The notes below the pieces were generated by a model. It saw only the letters and a program-made list of their open reading frames with translations, had not been told where the DNA came from and searched no databases. Positions 39,453 to 49,444 of a stretch of DNA of 64,000 nucleotides are shown here, piece by piece (the stretch's first letter is position 1; each line of letters starts with the position of its first letter). The stretch is taken from contig NZ_BQYJ01000001.1 of NCBI RefSeq assembly GCF_023168165.1, forward strand, positions 744,001 through 808,000, given 5' to 3'. Source of the DNA: Niallia sp. NCCP-28 (GTDB lineage Bacteria > Bacillota > Bacilli > Bacillales > Cytobacillaceae). A program made the translations under genes and the position numbers.

Positions 39453-40997
39453 ATGTCTAAGTTTTTAAAAGGAACCATCATTTTATTAATTGCAGGATTT
39501 ATAACAAGGATACTAGGCTTTATTAATCGTATAGTGATTGCAAGGTTTATAGGAGAAGATGGAGTCGGATTATATATGATGGTATATCCTACACTCATTC
39601 TCGTCGTAACCATTACACAGCTTGGATTGCCTGTTGCCATCTCCAAAAATGTTGCAGAGGCAGAAGCAGAAGGAAATCATAAAAAAGTAAAATCCATTCT
39701 AATTGTATCGCTAACCACTACACTTGCACTTACTGTTTTATTTACACCTGCTTTATTTCTGCTGGCTCCTTATTTATCGCAAACATTGTTTACAGATCCA
39801 AGAACATTAACGCCACTTCTTGCAATCACGCCAATTATTCCTATCATTGCTGTTTCTTCTGTTTTAAGAGGTTACTTCCAAGGAAGGCAGAATATGAAGC
39901 CTGCTGCGACTTCTCAAGTGATTGAACAAATTGTGCGCATTACTTTAATCGCGGCACTTACAAAAGCATTTTTGCCTTTAGGCATTGAATATGCAGCTGC
40001 TGGCGCCATGTTAGCATCGGTTCTTGGCGAATTGGCATCTTTGCTTTTTCTATTAGCATCTTTCAAATGGAAAAAATCCTTTCCTTTAAGAAAAAAATTC
40101 TTTCAATATGTCACAAATGGTAAACAGACATTCAAGGAGTTAATGCAAGTAGCTCTTCCTACAACTGGAAGCAGAATGATTGGAAGCGTCGCTTGGTTTA
40201 TAGAGCCTATCGTTGTTGCCCACAGTTTAGCATTGGCTGGTTTAACGGCGATAAATGCGACCAAACAATATGGAGTGTTAACAGGATTTGCCCTTCCTCT
40301 TTTAATGCTGCCATCTTTTTTCACCCAATCTCTTTCGACATCTCTTGTCCCTGCAATAAGTGAAGCAAACGCAAATCATGAATATAAAAAAATAGATCAC
40401 CTGCTGCAGCAGGCTCTTCGTTTTACTTTTATGACTGGTGGACTTGCTGTCGTTGTATTATTCGTCCTAGCAGAGCCTTTAATGACTGTTATGTATAACA
40501 GTTCTAGAGGAGCATCCTTTATTCAGCTTATGGCACCTTTTTTTCTATTGAATTATTACCAAGGACCACTGCAGGCAACATTACAGGCCCTTAACTTAGC
40601 TCGTGCCGCTATGATTAATAGTTTTATTGGAGCCTTGGTAAAAACCATCATTATTTTCTGTTTGGCCAGCCGTCCCGAATTTGGAATATATGGTGTAGCT
40701 ATTGCTTTAATTGTGGGATTTGTACTTGTAACCCTGCTTCATTTTGCAACAATTATTAAGACAATCAGTTTTTCTATCTATATAAAAGATTACATAAAAA
40801 TGCTAGTTGTCATTTTTGCATCCGGTTATTTAGGAATGCTCTGCACCAAATGGCTCAATGTATCTTCTTTGCCGCTAAAAGTTATTATTGTAACCTGTTT
40901 TATCACCATTTGTTATATTATTTTGCTGTTTTTATTAAAACTTCTAAAAAAGGATGATCTGCGAAAAATACCGTGGCTAGGAACATTGCTTTCCTAA
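39453..40997 (+). CDS. spoVB: Stage V sporulation protein B (polysaccharide flippase family)
   Basis: SpoVB is required for spore cortex synthesis and belongs to the MATE/MurJ-like flippase superfamily, thought to move lipid-linked precursors. The 514-residue protein has about 14 transmembrane helices and the family start FLKGTIILLIAGFITRILGF, GEDGVGLYMMVYPT and RGYFQGRQNMKPAATSQVIEQ. It begins at ATG 39453 after a modest GCAGGGA. A CATATAGT box upstream could be a sporulation sigma -10, but this is uncertain. A MITE-like element with a strong hairpin lies directly downstream. Confidence 0.95.
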   Translation: MSKFLKGTIILLIAGFITRILGFINRIVIARFIGEDGVGLYMMVYPTLILVVTITQLGLPVAISKNVAEAEAEGNHKKVKSILIVSLTTTLALTVLFTPALFLLAPYLSQTLFTDPRTLTPLLAITPIIPIIAVSSVLRGYFQGRQNMKPAATSQVIEQIVRITLIAALTKAFLPLGIEYAAAGAMLASVLGELASLLFLLASFKWKKSFPLRKKFFQYVTNGKQTFKELMQVALPTTGSRMIGSVAWFIEPIVVAHSLALAGLTAINATKQYGVLTGFALPLLMLPSFFTQSLSTSLVPAISEANANHEYKKIDHLLQQALRFTFMTGGLAVVVLFVLAEPLMTVMYNSSRGASFIQLMAPFFLLNYYQGPLQATLQALNLARAAMINSFIGALVKTIIIFCLASRPEFGIYGVAIALIVGFVLVTLLHFATIIKTISFSIYIKDYIKMLVVIFASGYLGMLCTKWLNVSSLPLKVIIVTCFITICYIILLFLLKLLKKDDLRKIPWLGTLLS

Positions 40998-41005
40998 AAT
41001 AAAAA

Positions 41006-41417
41006 CGAGGCTGGAACATAAGTATTCCAGTTGAAAATAAAAACGAATAATTATATGGTAATTACATATAATTATTCGTTTTTAAACTTTTAAAAGGGTG
41101 GTTTCAGTAAAGTTTGTTGTTATTGCCCGCAGCCTAAATAATTAATTTTTTCTATTTTTTTAAATAGTTTTAGATAACAACCTTTAAAAAAGAAGTGGAA
41201 TGGAGCGGAGGACACTCAACTCCTGCGGGAAGTAGAGGAAAGGCTGAGACCCCGCAGAGAGGGAGTGTCTGTAGCGCAATGGAACGAATTAGTTTTTACA
41301 CTTGACTATATGTAAAAAAACAAGTAACCAAGATTGCGAAACTAGCCTTTATTTTAAAGCGAAAGGTAGAGATTATTCGTCTTTACAGATTATCTAATTA
41401 GTTGTGTCCCAACCTCG
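41006..41417. repeat. 412-bp MITE-like element after spoVB
   Basis: Ends CGAGGCTGGAACATAA and TTGTGTCCCAACCTCG are inverted repeats with 13 of 16 matches. The inside holds a perfect AT-rich stem at 41039-41081 and a GC-rich block at about 41190-41290 containing CAACTCCTGCGGGAAG and GAGACCCCGCAG. Blocks of this type recur in many Bacillaceae genomes. No protein is encoded. The element starts nine bases after the spoVB stop. Confidence 0.7.
41039..41083 (+). terminator. Terminator-like hairpin after spoVB
   Basis: A perfect 17-bp stem (AAAACGAATAATTATAT and complement) around GGTAATTAC is followed by TTTTAAACTTTT. It lies inside the MITE-like element. Confidence 0.75.
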
Positions 41418-41450
41418 TTTTTTTGTATTTAATTTTAAAAAAAGTTATGT

Positions 41451-41565
41451 AATGCTTAGAATAGATTTTGGCACTTTATTGATTGGAATGGAAGGCATGA
41501 GACTCCCGGACCATCCGCGGCAAGCGGACACCTGGAGTGGAAATCAACAGGCAAGTTTAACAGTT
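41451..41565. repeat. Partial inverted copy of the long MITE-like element
   Basis: The stretch from AATGCTTAGA to GTTTAACAG matches, in inverted orientation, the left half of the element at 997-1278. Shared blocks include TTTGGCACTTTATTGAT, GGAATGGAAGG and ATCAACAGG, with the GC-rich part diverged. The other half is missing. Confidence 0.65.
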
Positions 41566-41585
41566 CCTTCTCTATTAAATAAGCA

Positions 41586-42230
41586 TTATTTTTTATCAAA
41601 AAAATCAAGATAAAATATCCCGTCTTGATAGCTGCAAAATGAAATATCTTTTATGTTTATGCATCCTTGCTTTTTCAATTCTTTCCTTAGCCAAAAAGTT
41701 GTTTGTCCGATTTTCGACAAATTTTCTTCCTGAATAATTCCATCAATAATAAGAGGCATTGTGATTCCTGAAATACTCTGATCTTTTTCAAATACGGATA
41801 ATTTTCCAGAGGTTTCTAATATGGCAAACTCAACATCGGCAATATTGCGGATATCCTTTTCTCGCAATTGCAGCAATAAGTCATCAAAATTATATCGTTG
41901 ACTCTTCATTGCCTGCTCATCGATTTTTCCATCATTTATGATAATAGTTGGTTTTCCATCAATAAGATCGCGAAGTTTTTTGCTTTTCAAAGAAAAAAAC
42001 GCCAACAGCAATTGAATAAATAATAAAATAAACATTGGCATTAATGTAGGCAATAGTGGTGCTTTTATGTCCTCAATGGCTACAACAGCAATCTCTGCAA
42101 TCATAATAAATACAACTAAATCAAGAATGCTCAACTCCCCTATCTCCCTTTTTCCCATTAAACGGAAAATAAGAACGATTAATGTGTAGATGAGTATGGT
42201 TCTAAAAAGAATAATCATATATTCTTCCAC
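41586..42230 (-). CDS. yrbG: DUF421 membrane protein YrbG
   Basis: A 214-residue protein of the DUF421 (YetF-like) family. Three N-terminal membrane helices contain the family motif [20 protein letters not shown] and a cytoplasmic domain follows with [16 protein letters not shown]. Some relatives act in spore germination or membrane processes; the role of YrbG is unknown. I choose a GTG start at 42230 (then EEYMIILF), seven bases after GGGGGG, because it aligns with the B. subtilis start. The longer reading from 42245 overlaps that site. Confidence 0.88.
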   Translation of the reverse strand: MEEYMIILFRTILIYTLIVLIFRLMGKREIGELSILDLVVFIMIAEIAVVAIEDIKAPLLPTLMPMFILLFIQLLLAFFSLKSKKLRDLIDGKPTIIINDGKIDEQAMKSQRYNFDDLLLQLREKDIRNIADVEFAILETSGKLSVFEKDQSISGITMPLIIDGIIQEENLSKIGQTTFWLRKELKKQGCINIKDISFCSYQDGIFYLDFFDKK

Positions 42231-42552
42231 TTCTATTCCCCCCACTCTTTGTTTGCTTTTTTTATTTATGTTTTGTCAAAAACAAAAATAAATTCTGGGT
42301 ATTATTTTTCTAAAAGTTGATTAGTAAACAAAGTTAAAGCAAAGCTTCAACCAAGCTTTCACAGGTAAGTTTCTCCCCCGACTAGATTTCTAACTTTTTC
42401 TTATAACCTTGAGTTGGTGTTCAAAATCCTGTTAATGAGCAATAAAAAAGTTCGCCAGCCATTTTATGATTCTATTTTTTTTCTTGGTGAATATGCTTGT
42501 ACTAGAATGTTTTATTTATGAAAACTAAAGCTTTTGAAGGGAGAGGTTTACA
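42231..42552. other. Divergent region between yrbG and yrzE
   Basis: Contains copy B of the intergenic repeat at about 42341-42448 and presumably promoters for both genes. No additional gene is supported. Confidence 0.5.
42341..42448 (+). repeat. Copy B of the ~100-bp intergenic repeat family
   Basis: Shows CTTCAACCAAGC, TTTCTCCC, GACTAGATTTCT, CTTATAACCTTGAG and TCAAAATCCTGTTAATGAGC in family order. It lies upstream of yrzE. Confidence 0.65.
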
Positions 42553-42939
42553 ATCGAAGAAAGCAAACATGTTGGAAGTGCCATTTTATATGGCCTGATC
42601 TCAATTTTTATTCTTTTAATAACCAGCAGCATACTTTTTTCTTTGCTGCTCAAGTTTACGTCATTGCAGGAATCTTCCTTGCAATATGCCATAACTATCG
42701 TTTCATTTATTACCCTGTTTACAGGAGGGTTTATCTCTGGAGGAAAAGGAAAACAAAAAGGTTGGTTTCTAGGAGGATTAACAGGCTTTACTTATTCTCT
42801 GATTGTATTTTTATTTACCTTTTTAGGATTGGATCAGCTGTTTACGGCTGAACAATTTATTTATCATATCTGCTATACGTTAATTTGCATGATGGGCGGC
42901 ATTTTAGGGGTTAACCTTTCAAGAGGAAGTACTGCATAA
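42553..42939 (+). CDS. yrzE: TIGR04086-type membrane protein YrzE, apparent ATC start
   Basis: A 128-residue protein with four predicted transmembrane helices, matching the small YrzE/TIGR04086 family located before yajC in Bacilli. Helix 1 is YGLISIFILLITSSILFSLL; later parts include LFTGGFISGGKGKQKGW. The reading frame has no ATG, GTG or TTG before helix 1. The strong site GGGAGAGG lies six bases before an ATC at 42553, so I propose ATC as the start codon. The first in-frame TTG (42643) would remove helix 1. A sequencing error is the main alternative. Confidence 0.75.
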   Translation: MEESKHVGSAILYGLISIFILLITSSILFSLLLKFTSLQESSLQYAITIVSFITLFTGGFISGGKGKQKGWFLGGLTGFTYSLIVFLFTFLGLDQLFTAEQFIYHICYTLICMMGGILGVNLSRGSTA

Positions 42940-42949
42940 AAAATATAAT

Positions 42950-42988
42950 AAAAAGCAGCGAGGATAATGTTTTTCCTGCTGCTTTTTT
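42950..42988. terminator. Two-way terminator between yrzE and yajC
   Basis: A stem AAAAAGCAGC with complement GCTGCTTTTTT, with further AGGA/TCCT pairing inside, between two convergent genes. Confidence 0.85.
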
Positions 42989-42989
42989 A

Positions 42990-43274
42990 TTATGCTTTAT
43001 CTAAAACAGTGCTTGAAGACGCTGATACATCACGTATTGCACTTCGGTCAAATGTTAGACGGCTTCCATCGCCGCTCTTGATTACAACAGTACCTTCATC
43101 AATTGCATCAACCATTCCATGAAGACCACCAATTGTAACAACCTTGTCCCCTTTTTTCAGATCGCTTTGCATTTGTCTAACCGCCTTTTGGCGCTTTTGC
43201 TGTGGACGGATCAACAAAAAGTAAAACAGAACAAACATTAAAATAAAAGGAAGTAATCCCATAATTTGTTGCAT
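42990..43274 (-). CDS. yajC: Preprotein translocase accessory subunit YajC
   Basis: YajC associates with SecDF in the membrane. The 94-residue protein has one N-terminal transmembrane helix (MGLLPFILMFVLFYFLLIRP) followed by RPQQKRQKAVRQMQ and a small beta domain containing GDKVVTIGGLHGMV, all typical. ATG at 43274 follows GAAAGGAGGGG. It follows tgt by about 30 bases and shares its transcript. Confidence 0.96.
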   Translation of the reverse strand: MQQIMGLLPFILMFVLFYFLLIRPQQKRQKAVRQMQSDLKKGDKVVTIGGLHGMVDAIDEGTVVIKSGDGSRLTFDRSAIRDVSASSSTVLDKA

Positions 43275-43305
43275 ATATTTCCCCTCCTTTCAAATCCCAA
43301 TCTAT

Positions 43306-44502
<1,197 letters not shown>

Positions 44503-44542
44503 TTATATCTTTTACATATTAGCAAAAAGCTAACAGATAAAA

Positions 44543-44642
44543 GGAAACTAACAATCGGACCTTTACAGGCAATTTTCTCCCCGTCTAGATTTCTTGTTCT
44601 CTCTTATGCCTCCTAGGCGGGAATCAAAAGCCCGTTAACGCG
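44543..44642 (+). repeat. Copy C of the ~100-bp intergenic repeat family
   Basis: Contains GAAACTAACAATCGG, TTTTCTCCCCGTCTAGATTTCT, TCTCTTATGCC and TCAAAAGCCCGTTAACGCG. CCCGTCTAG can pair with CTAGGCGGG. The end of the repeat supplies the queA stop codon (TAA read on the minus strand). Confidence 0.65.
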
Positions 44643-45666
44643 TGATAAACATCGCATCTCCAAAACTAAAGAAGCGATACCGCATCTCAACTGCTGTTTC
44701 ATATGCATGTAATATTTGTTCTCTTCCAGCAAGGGCGCTGACAAGCATAATAAGTGTTGATTTTGGCAAATGAAAATTTGTAATCATTCCATCAATGCCT
44801 TTAAATTCATAGCCAGGATAAATAAAAATATTTGTCCAGCCGCTTTGTTCTTTAAACACTCCATCATGGGCTGCAGCGATTGTTTCCAATGTTCTTGTTG
44901 ATGTCGTGCCAACAGAAATAATTCTCCCTCCATTTGCTTTTACCTTATTCAGCAAATCAGCCGTTCCCTTCGTCAACTGATAAAATTCTGCATGCATTTC
45001 ATGACTATCGACATCATCAACACTTACCGGCCTAAAAGTTCCTAAGCCGACATGCAGCGTAATAAACGCAATATGAACTCCCTTTTTCTGCAAAGAGTCA
45101 AGCAATTCTTCTGTAAAATGAAGGCCTGCTGTCGGAGCCGCAGCTGAACCTCTTTCTTTCGCATATACTGTCTGGTATCTATCTTGATCATCTAGTTTTT
45201 CTTTTATATATGGAGGCAATGGCATCTCGCCAAGTTCTTCCAGTATTTCATAAAAAATACCATCATATTGGAAATCCAGCACTCTTCCACCATGCTCTAA
45301 TTCTTGTACGCATACAGCTTTTAAACGGCCCTCTCCAAAAGAAATCACCGTCCCCACTTTCACTCGTTTTGCCGGCTTCACTAAAGATTCCCACTTATCT
45401 CCATCCTGCTGCTTTAACAGCAGAACTTCAATATGTGCCCCTGTATCTTCTTTTTCTCCATAAAGTCTTGCCGGCAATACTCTTGTATCATTGAGAACAA
45501 GACAATCGCCAGGATTTATATACTCAATAATATCTTTAAAGTTGCGATGCTCTAAACTGCCTGTTTTTTTATTTACAACCATTAGTCTGCTGCTTGTTCT
45601 ATCCTCAAGGGGAGTTTGGGCAATCAGTTCTTCTGGCAAATGAAAATCAAATAATTCTACTTTCAA
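44635..45666 (-). CDS. queA: S-adenosylmethionine:tRNA ribosyltransferase-isomerase QueA
   Basis: QueA transfers and rearranges the ribosyl part of SAM onto preQ1 in tRNA, giving epoxyqueuosine. The 343-residue protein starts [18 protein letters not shown] and contains [26 protein letters not shown] and [14 protein letters not shown] choose a TTG at 45666, five bases after AGGTGA. A GTG three codons earlier overlaps that site, and the chosen start matches the usual family length. It lies after ruvB in the conserved order. Confidence 0.96.
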   Translation of the reverse strand: MKVELFDFHLPEELIAQTPLEDRTSSRLMVVNKKTGSLEHRNFKDIIEYINPGDCLVLNDTRVLPARLYGEKEDTGAHIEVLLLKQQDGDKWESLVKPAKRVKVGTVISFGEGRLKAVCVQELEHGGRVLDFQYDGIFYEILEELGEMPLPPYIKEKLDDQDRYQTVYAKERGSAAAPTAGLHFTEELLDSLQKKGVHIAFITLHVGLGTFRPVSVDDVDSHEMHAEFYQLTKGTADLLNKVKANGGRIISVGTTSTRTLETIAAAHDGVFKEQSGWTNIFIYPGYEFKGIDGMITNFHLPKSTLIMLVSALAGREQILHAYETAVEMRYRFFSFGDAMFITR

Positions 45667-45694
45667 TATGGTCACCTGTTTCGTTTATTTCTTG

Positions 45695-46699
45695 TTATTC
45701 CTCATCTTTTTGCATCTGAAAATGTTCATATGCAAGTGGAGTCACTACTCTTCCTCTAGGAGTTCTCTGCAAGAAGCCAATTTGCAATAGATAAGGCTCA
45801 TACACATCTTCAATAGTATGAGCTTCTTCACCGATTGTCGCAGCAATTGTTTCTAGTCCGACAGGACCCCCTCGAAATTTATGTATCATTCCCATTATTA
45901 ATTTATGGTCAATATGATCAAGTCCTAAACGGTCCACTTGCAGAAGCTCTAATGATAAAGTGGAAATCTCTTTTGTAATGCTGCCATTTCCTTTTACTTG
46001 GGCAAAATCCCTTACCCTGCGCAAAAGTCTGTTAGCAATCCTTGGAGTTCCTCTAGAACGTCTTGCAATCTCCCAAGCTGCATCTTCTATTATTGGTGTA
46101 TGCAGCACTTCTGCTGTTCTTTCAACAATGTGTTTAAGCTGCTTTTGTTCGTAATATTCCAACCTTGACAACACGCCAAATCGGTCTCTTAACGGAGCAG
46201 AAACAGCTCCAGCTCTTGTCGTTGCTCCGACCAGGGTAAAAGGGGGCAAATCAATGCGTACCGATCTTGCGCTTGGTCCTTTTCCTATAACAATATCTAA
46301 ACAAAAATCTTCCATAGCAGGATATAATACTTCTTCAATGGATCGTGGAAGTCTGTGAATTTCATCAATAAAAAGCACATCTCCAGGCTCTAAAGCTGTT
46401 AAAATAGCTGCTAAATCTCCAGGCCTTTCAATGGCCGGACCTGCGGTTGTACGAATATTCACACCCATTTCATTGGCTATAATAGTAGCTAATGTTGTTT
46501 TTCCAAGACCTGGAGGACCATATAATAATACATGGTCAAGAGCTTCCTGCCGCTGTCTTGCCGCTTGAATGAATACTTCCAAATTTTCTTTGACTTTATC
46601 CTGGCCGATATAATCTTTTAGAAAAAGCGGCCGCAGGCTTTGTTCAAAAGAAATATCCTGCATGTCCGCGTCGCCAGATATAATGCGGTCCTCATCCAT
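45695..46699 (-). CDS. ruvB: Holliday junction branch-migration ATPase RuvB
   Basis: RuvB is the hexameric motor that drives branch migration with RuvA. The 334-residue AAA+ protein has Walker [15 protein letters not shown], Walker [14 protein letters not shown], the sensor [18 protein letters not shown] and a C-terminal winged helix ending [16 protein letters not shown]. The start at 46699 ([10 protein letters not shown]) follows GGGGGG. It follows ruvA by 57 bases. Confidence 0.98.
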   Translation of the reverse strand: MDEDRIISGDADMQDISFEQSLRPLFLKDYIGQDKVKENLEVFIQAARQRQEALDHVLLYGPPGLGKTTLATIIANEMGVNIRTTAGPAIERPGDLAAILTALEPGDVLFIDEIHRLPRSIEEVLYPAMEDFCLDIVIGKGPSARSVRIDLPPFTLVGATTRAGAVSAPLRDRFGVLSRLEYYEQKQLKHIVERTAEVLHTPIIEDAAWEIARRSRGTPRIANRLLRRVRDFAQVKGNGSITKEISTLSLELLQVDRLGLDHIDHKLIMGMIHKFRGGPVGLETIAATIGEEAHTIEDVYEPYLLQIGFLQRTPRGRVVTPLAYEHFQMQKDEE

Positions 46700-46756
46700 T
46701 TCTTTCCCCCCCTTCATTAAAAATGCTTACAGTGCAAAAAACTCCTGCTGCTGCTT

Positions 46757-47371
46757 TTATTTTAACAGCAGTTTTAATGCAAGCTTAATATACTCATCAG
46801 TTGTAAGCTGCTCCCTTTTTAAGCTTGGCGTAATTTTTTTAATTTCTTTCTCTGAATATCCAAGTGCAGATAAAGCCAGCAAGGCCTCTTCTAATTCCAA
46901 ATCGCCCATTTGTTTTTTTTCGTCTTCCTCCGCAGTAAAAAGATTGGGGAAAAAATCCGGCATAAGATTTTGCAATTTGCCTTTTAAATCGAGAATCATT
47001 TGCCTTGCTGTTTTTTTGCCCACTCCAGGAAACTTAACTAAAAAAGATTCATCTTCCTCTTCTATTGCGTTGATGACTTGACTTGGCTCCCCTGTTGCCA
47101 AAATAGCCAAAGCCCCTTTAGGGCCAATTCCTGAAACGTTCAGAAGCATAGTAAACAATGCTTTTTCTTCTCGTGAGCGAAATCCATATAAACTGATTAT
47201 ATCTTCTCTCACATACTGATAGATAAAAACCGCAATGTCTTGTCCAGCATAAGAAGAAAAAGAGAAAGGATTCGGTGTTTTTATTTGATATCCAATGCCA
47301 TTGTTCTCGAGCACAATGTATTCTGGTCCTACAAAATCTATTTTTCCTTTAATATATTCATACAAAATCAA
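46757..47371 (-). CDS. ruvA: Holliday junction DNA-binding protein RuvA
   Basis: RuvA binds Holliday junctions and loads RuvB. The 204-residue protein has the OB-fold N-terminus ([20 protein letters not shown]), two helix-hairpin-helix motifs ([14 protein letters not shown] and [14 protein letters not shown]) and the mobile C-terminal domain that contacts RuvB. The start is a TTG after AAGGAG; a second TTG two codons on would also fit. The order bofC-ruvA-ruvB matches B. subtilis. Confidence 0.97.
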   Translation of the reverse strand: MILYEYIKGKIDFVGPEYIVLENNGIGYQIKTPNPFSFSSYAGQDIAVFIYQYVREDIISLYGFRSREEKALFTMLLNVSGIGPKGALAILATGEPSQVINAIEEEDESFLVKFPGVGKKTARQMILDLKGKLQNLMPDFFPNLFTAEEDEKKQMGDLELEEALLALSALGYSEKEIKKITPSLKREQLTTDEYIKLALKLLLK

Positions 47372-47501
47372 TTCGCTCCTTTTAAAACCTAATGCTTATT
47401 TTATCATATATTAAAGAAAAACTACTATTTCAGATGATTTTCATAATATTCCGTCACCGTTTCCCCATTAAAGAAGAACAACCATATTTTCTTTTCCACG
47501 C

Positions 47502-47556
47502 AAAAAAAACTTTTATGAACGGCGGAGATTCATGTTCGCACACATAAAAGTTTTAT
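47502..47556 (-). terminator. Terminator after bofC
   Basis: ATAAAACTTTTATG pairs with CATAAAAGTTTT over a long loop, and the minus strand continues with a run of T residues. Confidence 0.7.
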
Positions 47557-47576
47557 AGATCATTTTTCTATAAGAT

Positions 47577-48104
47577 TCATTTAGCTTCTTCCACAATGGT
47601 GTAATTCTTAAAAGTTTCCAAAACTTCAACATAACGATCTTTCGTTTTAATGGGAATGCCTTTTCGCAAATGCTTCTGTTGTGTGGACTCTAGTTTTTTC
47701 AAATCTATTTGAAAAAACGATTGAATAATATTGGACTTTTCTGGTTTCCCATTATAAATGGTTAATATCCCTTCATCGGAAATTCCAAAATAACCATTTG
47801 TTTTTAACAAAGGAGATATATCATCCACTATTTTTGTAAAAACAAGTATATCGCTATTTTTGTCTGCAAGCTGCCACTTATCATACTTTGACCAAAAATC
47901 TTCCATAGACCAAACCGTTTCTTCTATATTTTCCTCACTTATTTCCCCATCTAAATAGATTCTTTTTAATACTATATGAAATTGTTTTGGATGATTCTGA
48001 AAAGTGCTAGAAGCTTTTGCATATCCTATACTAGTTATCATCGAATAAGAACCTATCAAAAAAAATAGAAAAACAGTTAAGAATAAAAGGAATCTGGTTT
48101 TCAT
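47577..48104 (-). CDS. bofC: Forespore regulator BofC
   Basis: BofC is secreted from the forespore and restrains SpoIVB, and so pro-sigma-K processing by SpoIVFB. The 175-residue protein has a signal peptide (about residues 1-30) and the family motifs FHIVLKRIYLDGEISEE, WSKYDKWQL and YFGISDEGILTIYNGKP. It lies next to ruvA as in B. subtilis. Its functional partners spoIVFA and spoIVFB are also in this window. Confidence 0.93.
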   Translation of the reverse strand: MKTRFLLFLTVFLFFLIGSYSMITSIGYAKASSTFQNHPKQFHIVLKRIYLDGEISEENIEETVWSMEDFWSKYDKWQLADKNSDILVFTKIVDDISPLLKTNGYFGISDEGILTIYNGKPEKSNIIQSFFQIDLKKLESTQQKHLRKGIPIKTKDRYVEVLETFKNYTIVEEAK

Positions 48105-48402
48105 TTTTAACCACCTCTTTAATACTTTTACAAAACAATTTTTAAAAAGAACTGTTTTTTGGCCTGAATAAAGGAAAAAGGCACACTGCCCTTAAAAGGA
48201 GGAGATGAAATATAAACATCCGCTTTGTTTGAAAGCTGCATGCCCCATCTGCCCACATTTCACTTTATCACTATTATTCTCACCATATTATTTTTTTTCA
48301 TTCTGAAAACTTTATGAACCTATTGCTTTACTTTCCATTTATTCTTTTTAAAAGAGCAAGTCTCTATTTATTTCCTTTAACATTGCTGACAATCAAAAGT
48401 TT
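48105..48402. other. Intergenic region between bofC and the epimerase-like gene
   Basis: About 300 bases with no supported gene. B. subtilis has csbX near here; no remnant is visible. A 33-codon plus-strand frame at 48205 was judged unlikely. Confidence 0.45.
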
Positions 48403-49149
48403 TTAATCCTTATAGATCTTATTATCGGGTAAAAAGGAATAGGCGCTTGGTTTCCAGCACAGCATTTTTTTTGCTTTTTCTATTGATATTCTGCTTTTAT
48501 CTGCCCTTGTAGTCATTGATAAAATATTAAAAAATTCATTATCCCCTTGATTTAAACTTGCTATGATAGCTGCTGCTCCATCCTTTATGTAAACGCCATC
48601 TTTTTTTCCATCCGTTAATGTGTCTTTTTTGTTTAGTTCATATATAGCAGCAAACCGTAAAATCGTATAAGTTAATCCATATAATAGATGATAATTTTTT
48701 ATATACTGTTCTTCTATTTTTTTTGAGATGCCTTCAAATTGTAGTGGCTGCAAAGGAGAATTTTCTGTTAGCAGTTCTTCCGATTCTCCATATACAGAAA
48801 TCGAGGAGGAAAAAATTATTTTTTTTACATTGGCAGCTGCACTTGCTTCTAATACATCAATTGTTGCAGCAATATTGTTTTCGGAAGCCTCAAATGATTC
48901 TTTTATGCTATCTGAAATTTTTTCTTGCTTTAGATGAATGATGATCGTTGCTTTTTCTTTCACTAATATCTTTAATAAACTGTCTTTCTCTATTTTTTGT
49001 TGATAATAGGGAACAATGGATAAAGGAAAAATCGGATATATCTCCTTTAACTCATCCACTACAACTACTTGAATATTATTATGTAATAATTGATGTATTA
49101 CTTCTAATCCGATACTGTTGCTGTATCCACCAGTTAGTAAAACTTTCAT
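48403..49149 (-). CDS. Short, degenerate NAD-dependent epimerase/dehydratase-like protein
   Basis: A 248-residue protein resembling the Rossmann part of UDP-glucose 4-epimerases, but shorter than the usual ~320 residues. The N-terminal glycine motif reads LLTGGYSNSIG, where the family has TGGAGFIG. The segment KKIIFSSSISVYGESEE matches the family strand with the catalytic serine. The expected YxxxK reads as EGISK, so the catalytic tyrosine is replaced. Part of the sugar-binding C-terminus is missing. I favour a catalytically dead or repurposed protein. The gene sits among sporulation genes, but nothing ties it directly to spores. ATG at 49149 follows GGGGAG at short spacing. Confidence 0.7.
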   Translation of the reverse strand: MKVLLTGGYSNSIGLEVIHQLLHNNIQVVVVDELKEIYPIFPLSIVPYYQQKIEKDSLLKILVKEKATIIIHLKQEKISDSIKESFEASENNIAATIDVLEASAAANVKKIIFSSSISVYGESEELLTENSPLQPLQFEGISKKIEEQYIKNYHLLYGLTYTILRFAAIYELNKKDTLTDGKKDGVYIKDGAAAIIASLNQGDNEFFNILSMTTRADKSRISIEKAKKMLCWKPSAYSFLPDNKIYKD

Positions 49150-49302
49150 CATACTCCCCACCCATTATGTTCTTTATAAAGAATATATTTTTCATTATAA
49201 AGTATTTTTTTCTGTTTTTAAAGGGATTTATGATAAAAGATTCATGATTAAGAACATTTTTTACTTTATCATTAATTATATAGAACATTTTTTTACAAAC
49301 AT

Positions 49303-49358
49303 TAACAAAATCCAGAATACCTAGTAGAAAAAGAAGTCCTACCAAGTTATTCTGGATC
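49303..49358 (-). terminator. Probable terminator after coxA
   Basis: A perfect stem of ATCCAGAATA and complement, with extra CTAGTAG/CCTAC pairing inside, is followed by TTTTG on the minus strand. It lies 85 bases after the coxA stop codon. Confidence 0.65.
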
Positions 49359-49444
49359 ATACAATAACAAGCTTTTGCCCTCGTCTAAGGGGACGATAAA
49401 AAATAAGGAATCTAGATGGAGAAAAACTGATTCTTAGTTTCCAT

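Noticed and set aside
41006-41417. An insertion sequence or transposase remnant after spoVB
   Set aside because: All frames within the element are short and closed; only the ends and palindromes are element-like.
42534-42851. A 105-codon frame overlapping yrzE with a TTG start
   Set aside because: Its product is Trp/Tyr/Arg-rich without hydrophobic periodicity, while the other frame encodes the conserved four-helix family. The same ribosome site serves the latter.
48205-48306. A 33-codon plus-strand frame starting MKYKHPLCLKAACPICP
   Set aside because: The GGAGGAG overlaps the start too closely and the composition looks random.
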